From: Sphingomonas sp. Leaf20
GTDB lineage: Bacteria > Pseudomonadota > Alphaproteobacteria > Sphingomonadales > Sphingomonadaceae
Length of the DNA: 64,000 bases
Direction: 5' to 3'
Assembly: GCF_001421535.1 (NCBI RefSeq)
Contig: NZ_LMKN01000001.1
Span: 806,001 to 870,000 of the forward strand
Position numbers and translations under genes: made by a program. Of this stretch, positions 45,638 to 53,792 are shown piece by piece (position 1 is the stretch's first letter; every line of letters starts with the position of its first letter). The notes below the pieces were generated by a model, which made no database searches, was not told the DNA's origin, and saw only the letters and a program-made list of their open reading frames with translations.

Positions 45638-48049
45638 CTATTCGTGGCGCAGCGCGCGCGCGGGTTCGGCACGCGCGACGCGCCACGCCTGGCCAAAGAC
45701 GGTGGCGCTCGCGATCAGCACCGCGGCCAGCGACGCACCGACGAAGAACGCCGGCGACAGCGCGATCCGGTCGTCGAAGAAGGCGAGCCACCGGCGCATC
45801 ACGACGAACGCGATCGGCCAGGCGATCAGATTGGCGAGCAGCACCGGCCGCAGGAACTGCCCGATCAGCAGCGTCAGCACGTCCGCCGTCGATGCGCCCA
45901 GCGTCTTGCGAATGCCGATTTCCTTGACGCGCCGCGCGGTGTCGAACGCCGCCAGCCCGTACAGCCCGACGCACCCGATCAGGATCGCCAGCGCAGCCCC
46001 GATCGTGAACAGCCGCGCATTCTGGTCGTCGAACTTGTAGAGTTGATCATACATGTTCTGCTCGACCGTGCGCGCGTCGTACGGAACCGCCGGCGCGATC
46101 CGTTTCCAGACGCGCTCGATCCGGTCGACCACGATGCGGGGATCGCTGCCCGTATAGCGCAGACTGGCGAACGCGTCGGAGATGTCGCGGCGCGACAGAA
46201 AATACGCGCTTGGCGGCACGGGGACGCGCGGCGACTGGAACCGGATATCGCCGACCACGCCGACGACCATCAGCGATCCCTTGCCCTCGACCCGCTGGCC
46301 GATTGCGTCCTGCGGGTTGGCAAAGCCAAGTTCGTGCACCGCTGCCGCATTGAGGATGACGTTCGTTCGGCACGTGTCCGGATCTGCGCCGGCTTCGTCG
46401 CCACCGCGCGCGGGATCGAGCCACCGGCCCGCCAGCAATCGCGCACCATAGGTGGTGAAATAGCCTGGCCCGACGGTGATCGTTGTCACGGGCGGGCGCC
46501 GGTCGGGCATTTTCGGCCGGTACAGCGTCGAACTGTTCGTCGAATTCTGGTCGCCGGGTGCATCGTCCGCCACCGCGACGCCCGAAATGCCCGGTAGCTT
46601 GGCGAAAGCATCAAGCAGTTCCGCCTTCTGCGCGGGCGCCAGCGAACGATCCGCGAACGATCGGACGAGGACCAGTCCGTCGCGCTGGAAGCCGACCGCC
46701 GCATCGCGGACATGCGCGATCTGGCCGATCATCACGCTCGTTCCGATCGCAAAGGCGATCGCGATCGCGAACTGCACGACGACCAGCGCGGAGCGCACGC
46801 GCGCGCCGGTCCGCCCGCCGCCCGGGGCGCGGGCCGAGGCGAGCACCGCGGCCGGCTGGAACGTGGCGAGGACGACGGCAGGGTAAAGTCCGGCAACGAT
46901 GCCGACGGCGATCGTCAGCGGGACGAGCAGGATCAGCACGCCGTCCGCGCCCCAATAGTGCATCGTCGCCTTCAGCCCACCGCCGAACGAAAAGAACGGC
47001 AGCGCGATCTCGGCGAGCGCCAGTCCGATCAGCGCGGCCAGCGCAACGGTCGCGATCGATTCCACCAGAAACTGCCGCACCAGCATACGCCGCGTGCCGC
47101 CCAGCACTTTTCGCACGGCGACCTCGCGCGCGCGCAACCCGGCGCGCGCCGTCGCGAGGTTCACATAGTTCACGATCGCGATCAGCAGCGTCAGGACGCC
47201 GATCAGCCCCAGCGTCGTGACGAACGCGCGGTAATAATCGTAGCTCAACCGCATCTCTGACCGGGCCAGCAGCGTCTGGCGATATTGCCCCCCGATCATC
47301 GTCTCGCGGTTCTCGCCCGTCACGCGGCGTTTCAGGAAAGCGGGAAGCTGCCGTTCGAACACCCTGGCCGCACCGGCGTCGGGGAATTGCAGATAGGTCA
47401 TCAACGACGTGCTGCCCCAATGGTCGAAATTCGCATCGGCGAACCGCGATCGGACGAGCGGCACGAACATCTGGCTGGCGATGCTCGTATTCTCCGGCAG
47501 ATCCTTCAGCACCGCGCCGACGCGGTAGCGGTAGCGAACGCCGTTGAGCATGAGCGGCAGCGTCTGGCCGATCGCCGACCCGGTGCCGAAATACCGCGCC
47601 GATACGTCGCGCGTGATCACGATCCCGTTCGGGTCGGCGAGCGTCGTGCCGATGTTTCCGGCCAGCACGGGAAACGGAAACAGATCGAAGAACTCAGGAT
47701 CGACGGTGGCCAGCCGCTCTTTGGTTGCGGCGTCGCCCCTGAGGACGATCCCGGTGATGCCGTTGTAGCGGGCGCCCTTCAGCCCGGGAAAGTCGCTTCG
47801 CAACAGGTCGAGCTCGCCACCGCTCGTATAGGGCATCGCATAGGGCGGATCCCCCGGGCGGAAATACTGCTCCTGCATGATCCAGACCTTGTCCCAGCCC
47901 GGCAGGCTGCGATCGAAGCTCCATTCGTTGCGCACAAACGTCGCCAGCACGAGGAACACCGCGATGCCGAGCGCGAGCCCGCCGATGTTGAGCAGCGCGA
48001 ACAGGCGATGGCGCGTCGCCGAGCGATAGAGGCTGGTGAGAGCGGACAT
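45638..48049 (-). CDS. MacB-type ABC transporter permease, paralogue 2
   Basis: Encodes 803 residues after an AAGGA site. The layout is the same as its neighbour: FALLNIGGLALGIAVFLVLATFV, then LATARAGLRAREVAVRKVLGGTRR and FDTARRVKEIGIRKTLGAS. The end motif VARAEPARALRHE matches the neighbour's VARSEPARALRHE, so they are recent tandem paralogues with divergent periplasmic domains. Only one ATPase is present, so they may form a heterodimer or two alternative homodimers with it. Gap to the next gene is 10 bases. Confidence 0.9.
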   Translation of the reverse strand: MSALTSLYRSATRHRLFALLNIGGLALGIAVFLVLATFVRNEWSFDRSLPGWDKVWIMQEQYFRPGDPPYAMPYTSGGELDLLRSDFPGLKGARYNGITGIVLRGDAATKERLATVDPEFFDLFPFPVLAGNIGTTLADPNGIVITRDVSARYFGTGSAIGQTLPLMLNGVRYRYRVGAVLKDLPENTSIASQMFVPLVRSRFADANFDHWGSTSLMTYLQFPDAGAARVFERQLPAFLKRRVTGENRETMIGGQYRQTLLARSEMRLSYDYYRAFVTTLGLIGVLTLLIAIVNYVNLATARAGLRAREVAVRKVLGGTRRMLVRQFLVESIATVALAALIGLALAEIALPFFSFGGGLKATMHYWGADGVLILLVPLTIAVGIVAGLYPAVVLATFQPAAVLASARAPGGGRTGARVRSALVVVQFAIAIAFAIGTSVMIGQIAHVRDAAVGFQRDGLVLVRSFADRSLAPAQKAELLDAFAKLPGISGVAVADDAPGDQNSTNSSTLYRPKMPDRRPPVTTITVGPGYFTTYGARLLAGRWLDPARGGDEAGADPDTCRTNVILNAAAVHELGFANPQDAIGQRVEGKGSLMVVGVVGDIRFQSPRVPVPPSAYFLSRRDISDAFASLRYTGSDPRIVVDRIERVWKRIAPAVPYDARTVEQNMYDQLYKFDDQNARLFTIGAALAILIGCVGLYGLAAFDTARRVKEIGIRKTLGASTADVLTLLIGQFLRPVLLANLIAWPIAFVVMRRWLAFFDDRIALSPAFFVGASLAAVLIASATVFGQAWRVARAEPARALRHE

Positions 48050-48059
48050 GGCGGGTCCT

Positions 48060-48167
48060 TCAGGCGTCGCCGGAGGGCTTGGGGGACGGCTTGGTCGCGG
48101 CGAGATGGCGGACGAGCACCACCACGAGCAGCAGCAGCACCAGCGTGTGGAGCAACCGGCGCATCAT
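48060..48167 (-). CDS. 35-residue single-span membrane protein in the ABC operon
   Basis: A short gene whose ATG overlaps the stop of the ATPase gene (ATGA, 48167-48164) and whose stop is 10 bases before the second permease start. A basic N-terminus (MMRRLLH) is followed by an uninterrupted hydrophobic helix (TLVLLLLVVVLV) and a Lys/Pro-rich tail (KPSPKPSGDA). Charge distribution predicts N-in or a signal-anchor. The position, in frame and exactly bridging two genes, makes it likely to be translated. It resembles the small regulatory subunits of membrane complexes, but no family is recognised. Confidence 0.65.
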   Translation of the reverse strand: MMRRLLHTLVLLLLVVVLVRHLAATKPSPKPSGDA

Positions 48168-48844
48168 GCCGCCCGGCGCGCCGACGACAGGATGCGGCCG
48201 TCGAGCATGTGCACCGTCCGCTTGGCGATGTCGGCGTGCGACGGGCTGTGCGTGACCATCACGATCGTCGCGCCGTCCGCGTTCAGCTGGCCGAGGATGT
48301 CCATCACCTGCGCGCCATTCTCCGTATCCAGATTGCCGGTCGGCTCGTCCGCGAGGATGAGGCGCGGCTCGCCGACGATCGCGCGCGCGATCGCCGCGCG
48401 CTGTTGCTGCCCGCCCGACAGCTGATGCGGGTGATGACGCTGGCGATGCGCGATGCCGACGCGGTCCATCGCCGCCGCGACGCGGTCCTTCTTCTCGCGC
48501 GCGGGCATGGTGCGATAGGCGAGCCCCAGCGCGACATTCTCGGCGATCGTCAGCTCATCGATCAGGTTGAAGCTCTGGAACACGAAGCCCAGCCGGTCGC
48601 GGCGCAGCCTGGCCAACGCGGCCTCGGGCGCGCGTGCGATGTCGGCGCCCTCGAACAGATACCGCCCGTCGGTCGGCCGGTCGATCGTGCCGATGATGTT
48701 GAGCAGCGTCGACTTGCCGCACCCCGACGGCCCCATGATCGCGACGAACTCGCCCGCCTCGACCGCGAGGTCGATGCCGCCGAGCGCGGTCGTCTCGATC
48801 TCGTCCGAGGCATAGGTGCGGCTGAGGGCCTGTAACTGGATCAT
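48164..48844 (-). CDS. ABC transporter ATPase, MacB/LolD type
   Basis: Encodes 226 residues. All nucleotide-binding motifs are present: Walker A GPSGCGKST (38-46), Q-loop FVFQSFN, signature LSGGQQQR (142-149), Walker B LILADEPTGNLD (162-173) and the H-loop MVTHSP. The LDTENG and NIIGTIDRPTDG stretches are typical of the MacB/LolD/FtsE group that energises permeases with large periplasmic domains. It sits between the adaptor and the small membrane protein and is the only ATPase for two permeases. Confidence 0.94.
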   Translation of the reverse strand: MIQLQALSRTYASDEIETTALGGIDLAVEAGEFVAIMGPSGCGKSTLLNIIGTIDRPTDGRYLFEGADIARAPEAALARLRRDRLGFVFQSFNLIDELTIAENVALGLAYRTMPAREKKDRVAAAMDRVGIAHRQRHHPHQLSGGQQQRAAIARAIVGEPRLILADEPTGNLDTENGAQVMDILGQLNADGATIVMVTHSPSHADIAKRTVHMLDGRILSSARRAA

Positions 48845-48853
48845 GATCGAATC

Positions 48854-50158
48854 CTATCGGATGAGAAGGGTCTGGAAGGGGGTGTAGGTGCCGAGCGCGG
48901 TCGTCACGATCCGCTCGCCGGGCGCGAGGCCGGAGACGATCTCGACCTGATCGGGATTGCGCCGGCCGGTGACGATCGCGCGCCTGACGGCCTTCTGGTC
49001 GCCGTCCAGCACGAACGCCGTCGTGCCGCCCGCATCGAGCCAGCCGCCCGCGGGCGCGACCACCGCGGGCCGGTCCGCACCGAGCACCAGCCGCACGTCG
49101 AGCGTCTGCCCGCGGTTCAGTCCGCCCGGCGCGGCAGCCCGAAACCCCAGTTCGACGCGGAACCGCCCCTCGGTCACCTGCGGCAGGATCTTGATGACGG
49201 TCATCGGATAGCTGCGCCCGTCGATATCCGCCGCGGCGCCGAGCCCCGCGCGCACGCGCCCGAGATAGAATTGGTCGACATCGGCGGTCAGCTTCCACTG
49301 CCCCTCCGAATCGATCTGCCCGACCGGGTCGCCACTTTTCAGCGTCTGCCCGGGCTGGAGCGTGAACGCGGTGAGCCGCCCCGCGACCGGCGCGCGCAGC
49401 ACCAGCGCGGACAGGCTCGCGCGGACCATCGCGAGGCTTTCGCGCAACTGGCGCGCGGTTGCGGCGATCCCCGACGCCTGGTCCGCCAGCGTCGCCCCCG
49501 CCTCCGCCGTCCCGCGATCGAGCGCCGCCACGCGCGCCTGCTGATAGCCGACGTCCTCGCGCACCGGATCGATCGCGGCGCGCGTGATGATCCCGCGGTC
49601 GAACAGCACCTGCTTCTGCGCGAGCAAGGTCCGCGCCTTGGACAGCGCGTTGCGTGCCTCGGCGAGATCGCGCGCGCCGTCCTGCCGCGTGGTCTGCACC
49701 GACAGGCGCTGGCCGCTGATCGCGCTCAGCTGCCCGACGATGTCGGCCGACCGGCTGGCGACGTCGAGTTCGAGCGACGGGTTGGACAGCTGCGCGAGCG
49801 GCGTACCCGCGGCAACGCGCGCGCCGTCGCTCGCGGCCAGTGCGGCGACCTGCCCGCCCGAGATCGCGGTCACGAACACCGTGCGCAGTGGCGCGACCTC
49901 CGCGCGCAGCGGCACGAAATCGCGGAACGGCGCGCGCGTCACGTCGCCCGCCCGGATCGCCGCCGCGTCGACCGCCAGCGCGTTCGCCCCCGGCATCAGC
50001 AGCCACAGCAGCGCCGCGGCCGCGAGCACCGCCAGCGCGATCGCACCGCGCACGATCTGCCTGCGCCGCGCGGCATGCGGGCGCTCGATCCGCCGATCCA
50101 TCGCGGCGCCGGCATTGGGCAGGGTCGTCTCCGTCATGCGGACACTGTACCGGACCAC
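48854..50158 (-). CDS. Periplasmic adaptor (HlyD/MFP family) of the ABC system
   Basis: Encodes 434 residues if the GTG at 50158 is used, which has AGGATG upstream; the ATG at 50137 would give 427. A cytoplasmic N-terminus and one membrane helix (GAIALAVLAAAALLWLLM) are followed by a lipoyl-like half motif, a coiled-coil hairpin (about 120-230) and beta-barrel domains with LRAPVAGRLTAFTLQPGQTLKSGDPVGQI. Such adaptors link MacB-like pumps to an outer-membrane channel or act with them in envelope stress. No TolC gene is present here. The start overlaps CGGACA-type half-sites shared with the divergent regulator. Confidence 0.88.
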   Translation of the reverse strand: MVRYSVRMTETTLPNAGAAMDRRIERPHAARRRQIVRGAIALAVLAAAALLWLLMPGANALAVDAAAIRAGDVTRAPFRDFVPLRAEVAPLRTVFVTAISGGQVAALAASDGARVAAGTPLAQLSNPSLELDVASRSADIVGQLSAISGQRLSVQTTRQDGARDLAEARNALSKARTLLAQKQVLFDRGIITRAAIDPVREDVGYQQARVAALDRGTAEAGATLADQASGIAATARQLRESLAMVRASLSALVLRAPVAGRLTAFTLQPGQTLKSGDPVGQIDSEGQWKLTADVDQFYLGRVRAGLGAAADIDGRSYPMTVIKILPQVTEGRFRVELGFRAAAPGGLNRGQTLDVRLVLGADRPAVVAPAGGWLDAGGTTAFVLDGDQKAVRRAIVTGRRNPDQVEIVSGLAPGERIVTTALGTYTPFQTLLIR

Positions 50159-50236
50159 GCGGCTACATCCTAAGTAACTGAGTTATGGTGATAATCGAAC
50201 GCCGCCGGCATCGGCGGGCAGCCGGACTGTACCGAC

Positions 50237-50252
50237 TGTCCGTTTCCGGACA
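50237..50252. promoter_or_regulatory. TGTCCG-N4-CGGACA palindrome abutting the response-regulator start
   Basis: An exact inverted repeat with a 4-base spacer ends two bases before the ATG at 50255. Further CGGACA/CGGACC half-sites lie at 50139-50144 and 50151-50156 beside the adaptor start, and ACTGTACCG occurs at both 50145 and 50226. A site this close to the start codon suggests autorepression or a leaderless transcript. Control of the divergent ABC operon by the same regulator is likely. Confidence 0.6.
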
Positions 50253-50254
50253 CT

Positions 50255-51496
50255 ATGTTCGCCATGTCAACCGAATCGCATATCCTCGTCATCGACGACG
50301 ATCCCGACATCGCCAGGGCCGCCCGGCTGTTGCTCGAACGGCACGCGATGCGCGTGTCGACCGCGGCGAATCCGGAGGCGGCATGGGTGGTGCTGGCGGG
50401 GGAATCGATCGACGTGATCCTGCTCGATCTCAACTTCGCCCGCGGGCGCACCACCGGCGAGGAGGGGTTCGCGATGCTCGACCGGCTGATCGCGGCGGAT
50501 GCGCGCGCGGTCGTCATCGTCGTCACCGGGCATAGCGGGATCGCGGTCGCGGTCCGCGCGATGCGCAGCGGCGCCGCCGATTTCGTGATCAAGCCGTGGA
50601 ACAACGAACGCCTGCTGACCACGGTCGAACGCGGCCTTGCGCTGCGCCGTGCGAAGCTCGAGACCGCGGCGACGCCACCGGTCACCGACGGCATCCTGCT
50701 CGGCGAAAGCGACGGGATCGTGCGCGCGCGAGCATTGATCGCGCGCGTCGCACCGACCGCGGCGCCGATCCTGCTCCTGGGTGCGACGGGCACCGGCAAG
50801 ACGCTGATCGCGCGGCTGATCCATCAGGCCTCACCCTTGGCGCACCGGCCGCTCGTGACGCTCGACGCGGAGGCCGCGGATGCAGCCGCCATCGCGGCGC
50901 GGACGACCGCCGCGGCGGGCGGGATGCTGGTGATCGACCATATCGACCGGCTGCCCCGCGCGCTCCACGACGTGCTGCTGCCCGCGCTCGACGGGATCCG
51001 CGTGGTCGCGACGACGCGGCTCGATCGCGCGGGCGTGCGGGGCGCGATCGGCGAGGACCTGCTCGACCGCGTCGGCACGATCGAGATCGCGCTCCCGCCG
51101 CTCGCCGACCGCGGTGGCGATGCGGTGCTGCTCGCGCGGCATTTCCTCGCGCTGTTCGCGCATCGCCATGGCAAGCCGAACAGACCGCTCGACGCGGACG
51201 CGGCGCAGGCGATCGCGGCGGATCGCTGGCCGGGCAACATCCGCGGCCTGCGCCAGACGATCGAGCGCGCGGTATTGCTCGGCACCGGTGACGCGCACGC
51301 GATCGGCGACCTCATGCTGTCGCCCGACATCGCCGTGCCGCACGCGCTCGCCCCCGATCTGTCGCTGGCGCGCAACGAGGCGGCGCTGATCACCGCCGCG
51401 CTCGAGCGTCACGCGTTCAACGTCAGCCGCGCCGCCGCGCAGCTCGGACTGACGCGCGCCGCGCTGTATCGACGGATGGCGCGCCATGGCCTCTGA
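50255..51496 (+). CDS. NtrC-like response regulator lacking the sigma-54 contact motif
   Basis: Encodes 413 residues; ATG codons at 50255 and 50264 are both possible and neither has a clear ribosome site. The receiver domain (1-125) has the acidic pocket IDDDPD, phosphoacceptor Asp58 and Lys in VIKPW. The AAA domain (about 145-340) keeps Walker A GATGTGKT and the sensor-like WPGNIRGLRQTIERA, but the central part is shortened and the GAFTGA loop that contacts sigma-54 is missing. A Fis-type helix-turn-helix (NVSRAAAQLGLTRAALYRRM) ends the protein. It should act with ordinary sigma factors. It overlaps the kinase gene by 11 bases. Confidence 0.9.
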   Translation: MFAMSTESHILVIDDDPDIARAARLLLERHAMRVSTAANPEAAWVVLAGESIDVILLDLNFARGRTTGEEGFAMLDRLIAADARAVVIVVTGHSGIAVAVRAMRSGAADFVIKPWNNERLLTTVERGLALRRAKLETAATPPVTDGILLGESDGIVRARALIARVAPTAAPILLLGATGTGKTLIARLIHQASPLAHRPLVTLDAEAADAAAIAARTTAAAGGMLVIDHIDRLPRALHDVLLPALDGIRVVATTRLDRAGVRGAIGEDLLDRVGTIEIALPPLADRGGDAVLLARHFLALFAHRHGKPNRPLDADAAQAIAADRWPGNIRGLRQTIERAVLLGTGDAHAIGDLMLSPDIAVPHALAPDLSLARNEAALITAALERHAFNVSRAAAQLGLTRAALYRRMARHGL

Positions 51497-52682
51497 CCGC
51501 GTCCGCGCCGCGGTGCGCGCACTGGTGATCGCCGCGGCGGGGGCCGGCGGGGCGTTTGCCGCGACGCGCGGGCTCTATGCCACCGCGCTGCTCGCCGCGC
51601 TGATCGCGGTCTGGACCGCCGCACTGAACCTCGTCGATACCGGCCGGCAGCCGCCGCCGCGGCCGTCTCCCCCGGCGCCCCTCCTCGCCGACGAGGAGGA
51701 TCGCAGGCGGCTCACCGCCTATCTCGACCTGTCGCCCGCCCCGCTCGTCGCGCTCGACGACGGCCGCCTGCGCGTCGTCAATCGCGCGGCACGGCGTCTG
51801 TTCGGCGCGAGCGACCTCGTCGCGGATCCGCCCGCGGGACTCGTGACCGCGCTGTCCGATACCCGCCCCGGTCGCACCGCCACGATCGACATCAGCCACG
51901 ACGCGGTCGTCCGCAGCTTCGCGCTCGCCACCGGCGATCTCGCGCTGTCGGGTCGGATGACGCGGATCGGCGCGCTGATCGACATCGATGCCGAACTGAA
52001 AGCCGCCGAGGCGACCGCGCTTCGCGAACTCGTCCAGGTGCTCAGCCACGAGATCGTCAACGCGCTCACCCCGATCGCCTCGCTCGCCGAGACCGCCGTG
52101 GCGATGCTCGACGATCCCGACCCGGCGCTGCCCAAGGTCCGCGAGGCGATCGAGACGGTCGCGCGCCGCGCCGCCAGCCTGCACCGGTTCGGCGAGAGCT
52201 ATCGTGCGCTGGCGCGGCTGCCCGCGCCCGTCCCCGAGCGGATCGCGCTGACCGCGTTCACCGACGATCTGGCGGCGCTCTTCACGACGCGGTGGCCGGG
52301 TATCGCGTTCACGACCGACCGCGCGGACGCGCCGGCGCATCTGCTCGCCGACCCGGACCAGTTGACCGCAGCACTCTGGGCGGTGTTGCAGAACGCAGCC
52401 GAGGCGCTCCACGACACGCCCGATCCGCGCGTCACCTTCGCCGTCTTCGCACTGGTCGGCCAGACGCGGTTCGCGGTGACGGACACCGGTCCGGGGATCC
52501 CCGCCGGCGACCAGCCCGACATCTTCCGCCCCTTCTTCACCACCAAGGCGAAAGGCACCGGCGTGGGCCTCGCGCTCGCCCGGCAGATTCTCCGCGGCCA
52601 TGACGGCGACCTCATGCTCGCCGCCTCGCGCCCCGGGGCAACGCGGTTCGAGGCGTCGGTCCCTGCGGGTACGACCGGCTGA
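51486..52682 (+). CDS. Sensor histidine kinase paired with the response regulator
   Basis: Encodes 398 residues. Two hydrophobic N-terminal segments (about 11-27 and 31-50) anchor it with almost no periplasmic loop, so the signal is probably sensed in the membrane or cytoplasm. A PAS-like region (75-165) leads to the phosphoacceptor His188 in VLSHEIVNALTPI, the N box Asn303 (LQNAAEAL), G1 DTGPGIP and G2 GTGVGLALAR. The layout resembles NtrY/bacteroidetes-type kinases found beside MacB-like ABC operons. It ends 40 bases before the convergent blh gene. Confidence 0.9.
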   Translation: MASDRVRAAVRALVIAAAGAGGAFAATRGLYATALLAALIAVWTAALNLVDTGRQPPPRPSPPAPLLADEEDRRRLTAYLDLSPAPLVALDDGRLRVVNRAARRLFGASDLVADPPAGLVTALSDTRPGRTATIDISHDAVVRSFALATGDLALSGRMTRIGALIDIDAELKAAEATALRELVQVLSHEIVNALTPIASLAETAVAMLDDPDPALPKVREAIETVARRAASLHRFGESYRALARLPAPVPERIALTAFTDDLAALFTTRWPGIAFTTDRADAPAHLLADPDQLTAALWAVLQNAAEALHDTPDPRVTFAVFALVGQTRFAVTDTGPGIPAGDQPDIFRPFFTTKAKGTGVGLALARQILRGHDGDLMLAASRPGATRFEASVPAGTTG

Positions 52683-52692
52683 CGCGCCGGCA

Positions 52693-52710
52693 CCGCCGTG
52701 GCGACGGCGG
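52693..52710. terminator. Hairpin between histidine kinase and convergent blh
   Basis: A perfect 7-bp stem CCGCCGT / ACGGCGG with a GGCG loop sits 10 bases after the kinase stop and 11 before the blh stop. No U-tract is present. Possible bidirectional terminator. Confidence 0.45.
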
Positions 52711-52721
52711 CGTCCGGACGT

Positions 52722-53792
52722 TCACGGCGCCGCGGTCTGGTCCTCAGCACAGCACGCGACGGCCAGCCGCCGTTCGAGCCAGCGCGACAGCAGCAGATGC
52801 GGGACCGCCACCGACGCCAGCAACTGAAACGCCTGCGCCCCGACGCTCGGGTCGAACCGCGAGGGTGCGATGACGCGCACGCCCCACCAGCCGAGGATCG
52901 CGACGCCGGACAGCAGCGCCCCCGTCCCGATCCACCGCGCGCGCGTCATGTCGCGCAGCAGCACGCGGGTCTGCGCGAGGTGCCGCGGCGAATGGAGGAA
53001 GACGAAGAACAGCGCGAACCCCGCGACCGGCGGCAACACGATCAGCAGACCCAGACACACCGCCATCGCGGCGGCCCAGTGCCGGCTCCCCTGCCGCCAT
53101 GCCAGCGCGATCCCGACCAGCGTCACCAGCAGCGCGACCGGCGCGATTGCGGTGACGATCCGGGCCACCACCGCCGCGCGTGGATCGCTCATCGCCACGA
53201 ACACGGCGGAAACCGCGGACGGATGCCCGATCGTTGCCGCACCGATCACCGCCGCACCCGCGGCCACGCGCAACAACGGCTCCTCGAGCATCGCCCAGTC
53301 CTCGCCGAAATGCACCGCGGCAACCGCGAGGAACAGGACCAGCGCCACCAAGGGCATGGTCAACCACAACGCCACCATCAGCAGCGCGGTCGCGACATAG
53401 CCCCCGACCACCAGTCCGACGCGCACCAATCCGTCGCCCGTCAATCCGACGCGCGCCAATCCGTCGCCCGCCAACCCGCCGCCCGCGAGTCCGCCTCCCG
53501 ACCGGTCCAGCGCGACCGCGCGCCGCAACAGCGCGATATCATAGGCGCCGTGCGGCAGCCCGCCTCCAATGAACACGATCGTCGCCGCCACCACCGCCGC
53601 CGGCTGTCCGAGCGGCAGCCCGACCAGCGTCGCCACGATCAGCGCCGCCGCTGCAAACCAATAGGCCGGATAGACGACATCACCGCGCCCGAATGGGGCA
53701 CGGTGACGGGATGACGCGCGTCGGTCCGTTGATGCGCGTCGTTCGGATAACGGGCGGGGATGCGCAACGATCGTCACGGCATCACACGGCAT
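52722..53792 (-). CDS. blh: Brp/Blh-type beta-carotene 15,15'-dioxygenase
   Basis: Encodes 356 residues. The ATG at 53792 follows AAGGG and overlaps the rhodopsin stop by 11 bases. Blh cleaves beta-carotene into two retinal molecules at a non-haem iron centre. The iron-ligand histidines lie in the expected places: GGLPHGAYD (His81), VHFGEDW (His161), FLHSPRH (His267, His271) and VPHLLL (His332). Several membrane helices are predicted. Unusually, residues 98-127 are six Gly-Leu-rich pentapeptides encoded by a 15-bp DNA repeat, between the first helices. The gene would supply the chromophore of the adjacent rhodopsin, and its coupling to that gene is direct. Confidence 0.93.
   Translation of the reverse strand: MPCDAVTIVAHPRPLSERRASTDRRASSRHRAPFGRGDVVYPAYWFAAAALIVATLVGLPLGQPAAVVAATIVFIGGGLPHGAYDIALLRRAVALDRSGGGLAGGGLAGDGLARVGLTGDGLVRVGLVVGGYVATALLMVALWLTMPLVALVLFLAVAAVHFGEDWAMLEEPLLRVAAGAAVIGAATIGHPSAVSAVFVAMSDPRAAVVARIVTAIAPVALLVTLVGIALAWRQGSRHWAAAMAVCLGLLIVLPPVAGFALFFVFLHSPRHLAQTRVLLRDMTRARWIGTGALLSGVAILGWWGVRVIAPSRFDPSVGAQAFQLLASVAVPHLLLSRWLERRLAVACCAEDQTAAP
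53411..53500. repeat. Six 15-bp tandem repeats inside blh
   Basis: Six units start at 53411, 53426, 53441, 53456, 53471 and 53486. Units 2 and 4 are identical (CCAATCCGTCGCCCG) and the others differ at a few positions. Each encodes a pentapeptide of the form G-L-x-x-x on the minus strand. Copy-number change would keep the reading frame. It is a minisatellite-like insertion in a membrane enzyme loop. Confidence 0.88.

Noticed and set aside
42505..45927. Open frame of 1140 codons on the plus strand
   Set aside because: It is out of frame with the TetR gene and antisense to the ABC permeases. The product is Arg/Asp/His-rich with no recognisable fold.
50137..50264. Sigma-54 promoter in the ABC/two-component divergent region
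   Set aside because: No TGGCAC-N5-TTGC-like pair was found, and the regulator lacks GAFTGA.
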